Shown here: positions 1-10,534 of the stretch, in pieces
How positions within the stretch are numbered: position 1 is the first letter of the stretch
Layout: each line of letters opens with the position of its first letter
NCBI GenBank assembly: GCA_964035545.1
Contig: OZ037768.1
Coordinates: 5,695,241 to 5,759,240, forward strand
DNA length: 64,000 nt
Source of the DNA: Bugula neritina
Lineage: Eukaryota; Bryozoa; Gymnolaemata; Cheilostomatida; Bugulidae
Direction: 5' to 3'
Translations under genes and position numbers: made by a program
Notes under the pieces: generated by a model
What the model was told of the DNA's origin: nothing
Database searches by the model: none
Seen by the model: only the letters and a program-made list of their open reading frames with translations

Positions 1-451
1 CGTTTTGTTAAACAAACAGGTAAATGTGAAATATTTTACTTACCATGCAGCTTAGAAATGATGAACAGGAAAAAATATGCCACATTTGTGAGTGTACCTG
101 TGTACATAAAAAGACAATGCTGTATATTGAACAGTTTTTCTAAAATATGCCCTGGCTCAAATTGCCCCATGGCTCAAATTACCCCGGCTTCCCCTAATGA
201 TTGTTAGATTTTTCATAGATTTCATTTATTAATTATGCATAGATTCATTATTGCCGATTAAATTTTATCATTTGGTTGGTGACCTTGGAGTAAAGACTAT
301 AGGACATGTGTTACTACAAAATCTCTGAATACTGCTGATTACTAGTCAACACTGTGTATTAGTCATTGTCAGTATTGATACTGTGTAATGTAATTGTTGT
401 TGTTGCTTACCCGCAATATTAACACATGTAGTGGTTGTATCCAGTTTGCAG
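1..451 (+). other. Intron sequence of MARCHF6
   Basis: No exon or RNA gene is visible. The segment ends in a polypyrimidine-poor acceptor (AG at 450-451) that opens the acidic-linker exon of MARCHF6, so it is the 3' part of an intron whose start lies outside the window. Confidence 0.7.
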
Positions 452-3400
452 GTCGTGCAGCTGATGGTGGTGCAGCTCTGCAGGTGCAGGACATGCCGCT
501 GGATGTGATGGATGAGATGGACCCAGACGACGAGTTGGACTTAGCAGATGATGAAGACGACGAAGAATGGCACGATGAGATGGGAGACGAAGTAGGAGCC
601 GGTGATAATCAGGGAGTTGATGGAGGCGATGCCGCAGCACAGCAAGCAGCTCAGCAGATCAACCAAGGTATCTTCTAATTCTCTTCTATATTCGTACAGT
701 CAAAGCATTAAAATGTTCCCTTAATGTGTTTTCTTTGGTTCATGAAAATCAATGAAAGCATTTGGTGCATTTCATAAGTCATCAAACATTCGAAGTTACA
801 CTGTTTTTGTGAATTTATTCTGGTTTAGAGAAGTGATGTTATAGACTCTGTGTTATAACCTGTCAGTTGAAGCACCTTTGGGATTAGGCCTTATCTTGTG
901 CAATCCTTTTGGCTTAGAGCTGGTAACTGTAGTTAGTAATTTAATCTTATTTTATTAGATTTACCCATCTAAATTGATTGCAGCACATATCCTAAGGATT
1001 CTTGACACAATAAAGTTATCAAGTGTAGTAGATCTAACTGAGAAAAAAAACATTAAATAGAAGAGGTTAAAACATTAGAATAAACCTGTTTTCAGTTAAT
1101 CTACATGAAGCAAACAGCATTCTGTAAAATAATGATGGACTTATCTATTTCTATACCATTTTACTGAACTTGAAACTCTGCCCAACTGTATGAAGTCAGT
1201 TTTCTGATTTCATGGCATATGCTGCCTATGATTGGCTATACGTGTTCTATGTTGCAGCTAATTGGAATCCTATTGGCTGGGAGAGAGCGCCAGAGGAGCT
1301 GACGTGGGAACGACTCCTCGGCCTGGATGGTTCTTTAGTGTTTCTGGAGCATGTCTTCTGGGTCATCTCTCTCAACACTCTGTTTGTCCTGGTGTTTGGT
1401 AAGTAGTGATTGCAGCTTGTTTCTATGTATGCACAGTTTACCTCCCAACAACTGTGTTTCTGTATTTTCGTTTACTGGGTTTGTAGCTTTTTGTCCTTAT
1501 CACATTGGACAATGGACAGTGAGTGGACTCCGGTTGTCTAAATACGCAGAGGCATCAAAGTTTGAAGGAGTTCTCACCACCATGGTGGGCTACGTGGTGG
1601 TAGCCATGTGTCTCATGATACTCTACACTATAATGGCACTGGCCAGACTACACAAGTAAGTGTCCCTCTGCTTGCTGCTTTTATTATACTTGAAGTATTG
1701 AGCTAAGTTTGAGTGTTAATATGTTATTTTTTGGCATAATTAGACACTGTATGTTTTCAGACTTGCCTGTTATACGGTTACATTATACATCAGATGATGC
1801 TATGCTATCGTGTGATGTCATACTAACTTTCTGATTTCAGAGTACGAGTGTTCGTTGGTTTATCATACATTGTTGTGAAAGTCACCATACTGATTGTCGG
1901 AGAGATTGGACTGTTTCCTCTCGTGTGTGGCTGGTGGCTGGATCTCTGCAGCTTGGTAAACATACCTACTCTTGCCTTTTTCTTGCCTGCTAAAAACATC
2001 ATTAAAATAATTATTCACATTTTTTACTACGTAAAGTTGGATTGCTATATAGTACATTTGCACTTTCTCTAAATAGACTGTGCTACATTATGGTTTGTAT
2101 GATTTTAGCCGATGTTTAACGCCACTATACACACCAGAGGGGAAAGTTTCAACAAAGCACCTGGCACAGCCATGTTTGTTCATTGGCTCATAGGAATGGT
2201 TTACGTCTTCTACTTTGCCTCCTTCATTCTCTTACTTAGAGAGATATTCAGGCCTGGTGTACTCTGGTTCCTGAGGAATGTAAATGACCCAGAGTTTAAT
2301 CCTATACAAGAGGTAGTGTAGTCACTGCACAATATTTCCCACTAAAGTAAACTAAACTTCTTTTAATTGTATAATCTGTCAAAATCTCTTCTGTAGATGC
2401 GTATGGATATTATATATTAATAGTGTCACACATGGTGTTGTAGATGGTGCATATCGGTGTATACAGACATAGTCGTAGATTTATTCTCTCTATGCTAATA
2501 TTTGGCTCAACTGTAATGCTGATGCTATGGCTGCCTATTCGATTCATCAAGTACATGTTCCCAGGCTTCTTGCCATACCATGTGGCTTTGTCAAAGTGAG
2601 TCGCTGTTACATTGGACATAATCTAAAAGACATTTCAACAGTTTTAAACTCAAAAGTTTTTATCAATGACTGCAATTGAAGCCCCTCTGTTCCTTCTTAT
2701 TTTACCTTCTGTTTTGTTTAGAGTTAAATATTCAAATAAGATAACAGTAAGCTTCCCATACTGTATGTTACTATCAAACTCTTACAGCGATGCCCCAATC
2801 AGTGAGCTGTCGCTGGAACTACTGCTACTCCAAGTAGTGCTACCTTCACTCCTAGATCAAGGACACACAAGGACATGGTTTAAAAGTCTGGTGGTTTGTT
2901 GGACTCGTTGTGTTGCTAATCTATTGAACCTGAATTCTTACCTTCTGGGAAATGAAGATCTTGAAGATAAGGTTTGTGTGACGCTCCCATTTATTTTAAT
3001 TTAGTTTCCAACATTTTTAAACTTTGCTACAACCCCAAAGGCGCTTGAAATAAAAGCATAAATATATAAACAATGCTGTTTGTTTTTTTCCAGTGGAATT
3101 AATTTTAGTCTAAAGGAAAAAAAATTAAAATTTATCTCGAATGTGTTTGGAAATAGTCCAAAAATTTGGGCACCTGCTTTTCTACATTCAAATATTGTTC
3201 ATCATTTGTAACGAGCTCGTTATCAACCACACTACTTTCCATGTCACTGAATTTATGTTGTAAAGTGTTTCAATAAATTTGCATAAGTTTGATTTATATT
3301 TTGGCTTTCAAAATCTGTTATTTCAGCATCGGAATGAGACTATATCAATAATGTTTTAATTAAATTGATGATAGTCTGTAGTATATAACACTTTGTCATG

Positions 3401-6400
3401 TTCATTGTATTGAATCACTCTAGGAGAATATTATAAGAGTCGATAACGACCCAGTTCGAGTTGGGGTGCCGGCAGCTGCTGTTAATCCTGGGGGTCCTGT
3501 GGGAGAGGCACACCAGGCCTTGCTGAATATGCACGGATCTTCGGGCTTCAAGCCATACTATAGGCCAAAGTATTTTCATCTTCGTGTAAGTGTGAAACTC
3601 AGTAGTTTATTCATAGTTTGAAAGCCTTACCTGTGACTCCCAGGCTAAGCATCTCCAGTATTTGCTTACTTTACTATTACTCAATATGATATTTTTTCAC
3701 CTTGGACAGGTTTTAGCAGTCAAGTTTTGTAGTAGGAAATAATGAAAATGCTAAAAGTCCTGCCACAATAAGTTGTAATTTTGAAGCCATAGAAACCTAG
3801 ACTAGTGATGATGATTTCACATAAACATATTACATAATGTCAAGGTCGATCTAGAACAAAACCACAGTTATGCTTGAATTTCTCCAAGACAGCAACATTG
3901 ACTGGAATAGGCTTAAAGATGTTGCAGGTGACATCTTAGGTTTCCAGGTGATACCACACGTCCTCTCTCTCACTGTCAACTTTCTCATAGAAAAAGAACA
4001 ATATGACTGGTACAGTGATAATGTGAGAATCCCCTTTTGGGGTGTGTTATTCAAACGAATCAACACAGTGTTTGCGGTGCTCCACACTGGTATGGGATTA
4101 GCCTCATTTCTTGTATTCCAAAAGAACATTGGCTGGGTCAGTCCTGCGGTTCCCCTAGTACTGTGTGGAGTACAGGTCATTGCTGACTTTACATGGAGAC
4201 CTCTGTTTTTCAATCAGAAGAATTGGGATAGAGCGTTTCGTCACGGCACAGCTTGCACCCTGCTGTCCTCCGCACTCTGCTATCTCTATTACAAGATAGA
4301 CTGGTCAGCGGGGGTGTTGATGGTGCCATACTCGCTGTGGTGGTTTTACCTCACGTCTGTTGTCTGGTACATCAGACTGGCTAACGAACCACCCGAGCCA
4401 TGGAGAAGGTTGTCTTTTGGAGGGTTTGAAAGGGTTCGGCGCCCCACCGTGCCCACGGGTAGCGTCAGTGACTGACTAGGCTGGTATATTAATGAGCTGC
4501 CATATTACGCTCGCAGGGTCAGCCGTATTAGACGCTCTGTCGTGGACTCTGTTTATTCAGCATTAGAAGATGAAGATAACATAACGTGATGCAATACTCT
4601 GCGTATCCTGTGTGAACTGTTTTAGTTTTCTTGTAATTGAATAATAATAAAGCAAGTATAAACTTTTAGCGAGTGTCTATTGTTTACCTTCAGTAGTCTA
4701 CTGGTATATTTTACCTGATTAGTTGTGGTGCCGTCACTATACTGTAACAGTGTAACTTTGTTGCTGATATTTACTATATCTGCGTTGAGCCATGTTATGA
4801 TTGCTGAACAGCCGTATGACTGACATGTACTTCTTGTAGGTGTTCATCTTGTTGATGCTAATGTTCATAAGTCTATTCACTGCCAGCGTGATATCTCTAA
4901 TATTACCAGGTGAGCTTTACCTTACAGGTTAAAACTAATCCTGCGAGGTATTTTCTCCACCCTGAAACTTGCACCAATAGAGAAAATACTCGATAAACTT
5001 ATTGATTTTTTTCTGCTTTAGCTATGAAAGTGAAAATTATGTAACATTTCTATGTCACTGGAAATATGGAATAACAAATTACTATGAATATTTTAGTATT
5101 CATCGGCCGTAAGCTAATGGAGATTTGGATGCCCAAGACAAAGGTGCACGAGTTATACACTGCAGCTTCTGGACTTTATGTTTGCTGGCTGGCATTGAGA
5201 TCCATTGTAATTCTCTCCTCCTGGGTTACTTTGGGTTGGAACAGCCTCATGACCAAGTTTAAGAAGTGGGCTGTTATTGTAAGTACATCTGAATAATAAG
5301 TTGTAAGTACATCTGAATAATAAGTTGTAAGTACATCTGAATAATAAGTTGTAAGTACATCTGAATAATAAGTTGTAAGTACATCTGAATAATAAGTTGT
5401 AAGTACATCTGAATAATAAGTTGTAAGTACATCTGAATAATAAGTTGTAAGTACATCTGAATAATAAGTTGTAAGTACATCTGAATAATAAGTTGTAAGT
5501 ACATCTGAATAATAAGTTGTAAGTACATCTGAATAATAAGTTGTAAACTTGTACATCTGAATAATAAGTTGTAAGTACATCTGAATAATAAGTTGTAAGT
5601 ACATCTGAATAATAAGTTGTAAGTACATCTGAATAATAAGTTGTAAGTACATCTGAATAATAAGTTGTAAGTACATCTGAATAATAAGTTGTAAGTACAT
5701 CTGAATAATAAGTTGTAAACTTGTACATCTGAATAATAAGTTGTAAGTACATCTGAATAATAAGTTGTAAGTACATCTGAATAATAAGTTGTAAGTACAT
5801 CTGAATAATAAGTTGTAAGTACATCTGAATAATAAGTTGTAAACTTGTACATCTGAATAATAAGTTGTAAGTACATCTGAATAATAAGTTGTAAGTACAT
5901 CTGAATAATAAGTTGTAAACTTGTACATCTGAATAATAAGTTGTAAGTACATCTGAATAATAAGTTGTAAGTACATCTGAATAATAAGTTGTAAGTACAT
6001 CTGAATAATAAGTTGTAAGTACATCTGAATAATAAGTTGTAAGTACATCTGAATAATAAGTTGTAAGTACATCTGAATAATAAGTTGTAAACTTGTACAT
6101 CTGAATAATAAGTTGTAAGTACATCTGAATAATAAGTTGTAAGTACATCTGAATAATAAGTTGTAAGTACATCTGAATAATAAGTTGTAAGTACATCTGA
6201 ATAATAAGTTGTAAACTTGTACATCTGAATAATAAGTTGTAAGTACATCTGAATAATAAGTTGTAAGTACATCTGAATAATAAGTTGTAAGTACATCTGA
6301 ATAATAAGTTGTAAGTACGTCTGAATAATAAGTTGTAAGTACATCTGAATAATAAGTTGTAAGTACATCTGAATAATAAGTTGTAAGTACATCTGAATAA

Positions 6401-9134
6401 TAAGTTGTAAGTACATCTGAATAATAAGTTGTAAGTATGTCTGAATAATAAGTTGTAAGTACGTCTGAATAATAAGTTGTAAGTATGTCTGAATAATAAG
6501 TTGTAAGTACATCTGAATAATAAGTTGTAAGTACATCTGAATAATAAGTTGTAAGTACATCTGAATAATAAGTTGTAAGTACATCTGAATAATAAGTTGT
6601 AAGTACATCTGAATAATAAGTTGTAAGTACATCTGAATAATAAGTTGTAAGTACATCTGAATAATAAGTTGTAAGTACATCTGAATAATAAGTTGTAAGT
6701 ACATCTGAATAATAAGTTGTAAGTACATCTGAATAATAAGTTGTAAACTTGTACATCTGAATAATAAGTTGTAAACTTGTACATCTGAATAATAAGTTGT
6801 AAGTACATCTGAATAATAAGTTGTAAGTACATCTGAATAATAAGTTGTAAGTACATCTGAATAATAAGTTGTAAGTACATCTGAATAATAAGTTGTAAGT
6901 ACATCTGAATAATAAGTTGTAAGTACGTCTGAATAATAAGTTGTAAGTATGTCTGAATAATAAGTTGTAAGTACATCTGAATAATAAGTTGTAAGTACAT
7001 CTGAATAATAAGTTGTAAGTACATCTGAATAATAAGTTGTAAGTATGTAGGACTTACTGTGTCATATTAAATTGCTCAAATTGAACAGTGTCAAATATCT
7101 GAAAACTCACACTAACTCTATTAGATATATGTTCATATAATATTAATGCATTATATTATGTCGCATTCTGTTGCTATAACTTGCCTGTATCGACACAGTG
7201 GGCCAAGGTAGTTGTTGTGACTTTCCTACTGGTTGGAGTTGTGCCCCTACTTATCGGACTTCTCTTTGAGCAAATAGTAGTTGTGCCGTTGAGGGTGCCT
7301 TTACACCAGTCCCCTGTATTCTTTCCCTGGCAGGTAGGCCTAAGTCTTTGTTTCTTGATTTATATAATATCTATTAATAGCTTTATATTGCTAAACTCAG
7401 CATTTAGCACACGGAACATCCATTGCCATATTAGACTCTATATACTATGTTATGTAGCCTGTTGGCATTCTCATTTATATTTGAGTAAATTTCATTTTAT
7501 TTTTAATAAATTTACCATCAATATGTTGTTATCCCCCCATGACGTGATAGCTCGGCGTTGTAAAATGCCCTCACAATACTGCTTTGCTGTAGGACTGGGC
7601 TCTGGGCGTGCTGCACACTAAAATCCTCTGTGGTTTGACTATGATAGGACCTCAATGGTGGCTGAGGAGATACGTGGAGCGGGTGAGTCATACACTTACT
7701 CACCCTACGCAGTGTTTCAGTTTGGCTAAGTCTCCATTGTAGTTTAAATCTTTTGACTGTAACAATACATTAATCAAATCTTCATAACTTCCCAGTTTCA
7801 TGAATAAAAGAAGGAAGGCCACTTGAGCTGTCGGCTAGTGACACCTTCAGACACCTATGGCTGACAGATCATAATTTTTTGTCTCATTTTTGACAAGTAG
7901 TCTGTTTAGTTTTCACGTATAGTTATTATTTTAAGATTTATGTTCTCTCGTACAGTTGTATGAAAATGGAGTATGGAATCTGAATCTGAAGGAGGTGCTA
8001 ACCAATCTCTGTCTGCCTGTAATCCTTGTGCTCAGTCTAAATCTGGCTGTACCTTATGTGATAGCCATGTCTCTTGCCCCACTCTGTGGTAAGCCTCATT
8101 CTTCTGAATACTTATTTATGAAATAGTTAGGAATTTGGGTTCGGTGTGGATACGTCTTTGTTATCCTAAAAACTACACAGCTTTGCTTCTTGTCTTGCAA
8201 AATTTTTTTTTATACAAATCTGTAACCTTGCTAATGGTCTAGTTCGTACGTCTGTTGCTGCCGAATTTACACTCGTAGATGTGTATGTTTTAGGAGCTTC
8301 TCTGGAAACTCAGAATCTGATATATCGAAGAATCTATCCATCCGTATTCGCTTTCTTCTGCTTGCTTACTGGATTCCTTTTTAACTTCAAGCAGTTTAAA
8401 AAACTCTATGAACATATAAAAAATGACAAGTAAGTGGTTTGCCATTTACTCTTGATCAGTTCTACTGAATATTAAATTGTTTATTGAATATTTATCTGCA
8501 CTAGACATGGTAAACTTTAAAAATTTTAATTTAATCAGAGTAAACAGTGAGCTTCAAACTAGGAATTGGAATTTGAAATGTAAAAAACTGGTTGTGTGAT
8601 TACAATCTTAATTTATGTTTCCTTAAGACTTGAAGTTGGAATTTCAATTTGAATTTCTTTCGGCAATGTAGCTTAAGTGTAAATAATTTAAAGATTTTGT
8701 ATTTAACATAGGGAACAGAAATTAAATATAAAAACTTGTTGAAGAATTTGTAAATTAGTATAGATGTTATCATCTGTGAATCAAAATTGGAATTATTTAT
8801 TATCTAATCTATGAATTAATATTCTTATTAAACTTATTCATGAATTGGTTCATCAGCTAGAAATAAGCTTGTATCTATTGCAAATTTAAACTAAAATAAG
8901 GATTAACTATAAATTTATGAATTAAAATTAGACTGAGCTTGTTTTCATTCCTGAATTAGAATTATGATATAAAATATTGCCACAATTTAGTAGAATTAAG
9001 AACACTGAAAGCTTGTTTCTGCAGTATCAGCAGCTAAATCTGTATATCATTGCTATAGGTACCTTGTTGGGAAACAGCTGGTCAATTATGACCAACCAAA
9101 GACAAATACAGGTACGGCTTCTCAAGATGGCTGA
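452..9134 (+). CDS. MARCHF6: MARCHF6 (TEB4/Doa10) ER-membrane E3 ubiquitin ligase, 3' part, 15 exons
   Basis: Multi-spanning ER ubiquitin ligase of the ERAD pathway. Coding exons by GT-AG borders and phase: 452-667, 1258-1398, 1487-1655, 1841-1955, 2109-2312, 2444-2595, 2788-2971, 3424-3585, 4840-4909, 5097-5278, 7199-7333, 7593-7682, 7956-8088, 8294-8429, 9059-9134. They join in frame to about 720 codons. Recognised family stretches include the acidic linker (exon 1), ELTWERLLGLDGSLVFLEHV, FCPYHIGQ, CGWWLDLCSL, VYVFYFASFILLLRE, SELSLELLLLQVVLP and YEHIKNDK. The last exon gives YLVGKQLVNYD, matching the conserved C-terminal element needed by Doa10 proteins, and ends at TGA 9132-9134. The N-terminal RING-CH domain lies upstream of the window. 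Two introns are unusual: 3586-4839 holds another gene and 5279-7198 holds a donor-derived minisatellite. Family assignment is very secure; single exon edges are by eye. Confidence 0.95.
3870..4475 (+). CDS. TSPO-like (TspO/MBR family) membrane protein, intronless, nested in a MARCHF6 intron
   Basis: A single uninterrupted 201-codon frame starting at ATG 3870. It has about five hydrophobic segments and aligns in order with TspO/MBR proteins: a WY..N..P.W entry (YDWYSDNVRIPFW), then a hydrophobic HTGMGLASFLVF, then a W-P-FF motif (TWRPLFF), then a PY..WW motif (VPYSLWWFYL), then a W..R.AN ending. Family members bind porphyrins and sterols, in animals mainly in the outer mitochondrial membrane. 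At 201 aa it is longer than the usual ~165-170 aa, with an extra N-terminal ~25 residues and a basic tail after residue 175. It lies wholly inside the MARCHF6 intron 3586-4839, on the same strand. Intronlessness suggests a retrocopy, but the frame is intact. Family call is good; orthology to TSPO1 or TSPO2 is not decided. Confidence 0.8.
   Translation: MLEFLQDSNIDWNRLKDVAGDILGFQVIPHVLSLTVNFLIEKEQYDWYSDNVRIPFWGVLFKRINTVFAVLHTGMGLASFLVFQKNIGWVSPAVPLVLCGVQVIADFTWRPLFFNQKNWDRAFRHGTACTLLSSALCYLYYKIDWSAGVLMVPYSLWWFYLTSVVWYIRLANEPPEPWRRLSFGGFERVRRPTVPTGSVSD
4646..4651 (+). terminator. Poly(A) signal AATAAA of the nested TSPO-like gene
   Basis: A canonical AATAAA hexamer 171 bases after the stop codon of the nested frame and about 190 bases before the next MARCHF6 exon. 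It supports the frame being a transcribed gene with its own 3' end. It could also cause premature polyadenylation of the host transcript. Confidence 0.55.
5279..7048 (+). repeat. 24-bp intronic minisatellite made of splice-donor units (72 units)
   Basis: Tandem array that starts exactly at the donor of the MARCHF6 exon ending at 5278. The unit is 24 bp, begins GTAAGTACATCTG and ends AATAATAAGTT. From start positions and spacing there are 72 full units (5279 to 7038) plus a partial last one. Eight units are a 28-bp variant beginning GTAAACTTGTAC (5543, 5715, 5839, 5915, 6087, 6211, 6743, 6771). The rest begin with the donor consensus GTAAGT. A few carry TACGTCTG or TATGTCTG changes. Long open frames on the minus strand here are artefacts of a repeat length divisible by three. 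Confidence 0.97.
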
Positions 9135-9150
9135 ATGTCTTTTACAGCCA

Positions 9151-9156
9151 AATAAA
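9151..9156 (+). terminator. Candidate poly(A) signal AATAAA of MARCHF6
   Basis: An AATAAA hexamer 17 bases after the MARCHF6 stop codon. This would give a very short 3' UTR, so a later signal may be the one used. Confidence 0.4.
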
Positions 9157-9962
9157 AGAAGTTTTGTTAATTTTGAAGTTGTCAAGTTTACTCAATGTTA
9201 AATATATATTTTCAGAGCAATATAATATGTATTTATTGTAAAGCTACAGAATTACGTCCTCTAAACTAATAAATTCGCTTATATAGAAGATTTAAATGCA
9301 AACGGTTGTGGTTACACTTTCAAGTCCTATTAAAATGTATGCCAGTATCTCATGGACTTAGTTCCACAAACTGTTGGAGTAGAACTACACATTTACTTGA
9401 CACATTCACTGATTGGTTACGTACAATGACTCTTTTTAGATTCATTTGAATCAAAATGTCAGGATGCAATCTTGAAAAGACTTAATCATATTTTAAATCT
9501 GAGTAGATCAGGACAGACATTATTTTTTGACATTTTTGGTGATATTGTGGAAAATCTTAGTGTAGATGGGGAAAGAAGAGTTACCAGGCGCTTTGTAGGA
9601 CAGAATGCACACATTATCTGAATGGAATGTGTCATTAGTGGAAATGGTGTCATTTCAGATAACGCTTCCCTGTTAGACGCTAGTAGCGTAATCAGGACAT
9701 CATTACAAATACCAAAAATAAAGTAACTATAAGCTACAAACATATTATACAAAATAGTTTTTTTCATTAAGAGCAAGTTCATGTTGTTTTAAATGTAGGG
9801 AGTACATAAAGTTGTGCAATTCATGATAATATAGGCAGATTATTACTGGACTTTCAAACCTCTTTCACCATTCAACATGTCTGAGTGCTATCTATCTTCT
9901 AGATGAACCCAACAACTACGTCACTGAGTAAATATTGGTCTACTTGACAGCTAATGTCATAC
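9157..9962. other. Intergenic stretch between MARCHF6 and the retrotransposon
   Basis: About 0.8 kb of AT-rich sequence with only short open frames on either strand and no recognisable protein similarity. It includes the likely 3' UTR of MARCHF6 and runs up to the ATAC target site of the Gypsy insertion. Confidence 0.6.
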
Positions 9963-10267
9963 TGTTATAGTTTTCAGATTTAGGGTTGATGTGTCACCAA
10001 GAGAGTCTATTTAACACTAGAGAAACTTCACCAGTTAAGTCGAGTAGATATCGTTATATTTAATGCAAGAATACATAATAAAAATCCAATGTACAACAGT
10101 AATGATACACACGTCTATTTAGTTTACAGCACTATCCTCAACTGAGCTAGTAGCGCGAAGCGGCTACTATTACTTATAAAACAGCCTAGCTAATTGGCTA
10201 ATACATTGTTCCGGGTCAATACGCAACCTTGCGTATTGTGTTGCTGGTAGCTCCACGAGCCACCACA
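9963..10267 (-). repeat. 3' LTR of the Gypsy element
   Basis: 305-bp long terminal repeat, identical by eye to the copy at 17105-17409. It contains a perfect 10-bp stem with a 2-base spacer at 10217-10238 (CAATACGCAA / TTGCGTATTG) and a 7-bp stem TAGTAGC / GCTACTA about 70 bp away. A minus-strand TTTATAAG could serve as TATA box. Confidence 0.95.
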
Positions 10268-10279
10268 CTGCCCCCTCCA
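10268..10279 (-). other. Polypurine tract
   Basis: On the element's coding strand the bases directly before the 3' LTR read TGGAGGGGGCAG, a purine-rich run at the position where plus-strand DNA synthesis is primed. Confidence 0.7.
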
Positions 10280-10534
10280 GCAGAAAGCCCACTTTCTGAT
10301 AAAATAAACTCACATAAAAAAAACGTATACTTCGGGGGGGTAAGAGAACAGTATAAAAGTATATACAAAAAAACAACAACTGATAAAAAAAATATACAGG
10401 TATATATAACGTGCACACTAAGTAATAAGCAAGAGAGGGTCCTATCTACATGTAGAGTACGTGCCACCATTACGGTAGGGAATGCCACAGAGAGGTAGGG
10501 GAATGAGTAGTATGGAGTTGTAGGTAGATTCGAG

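Noticed and set aside
5153-7024. Long minus-strand open frames of up to 623 codons rich in YLQLIIQM and TYNLLFRC
   Set aside because: They are the 24-bp minisatellite read in three frames; the period is divisible by three, so no stop arises. There is no non-repeat domain or start context.
5279-7048. CRISPR-like array
   Set aside because: Units are contiguous with no unique spacers, and the context is a eukaryotic intron.
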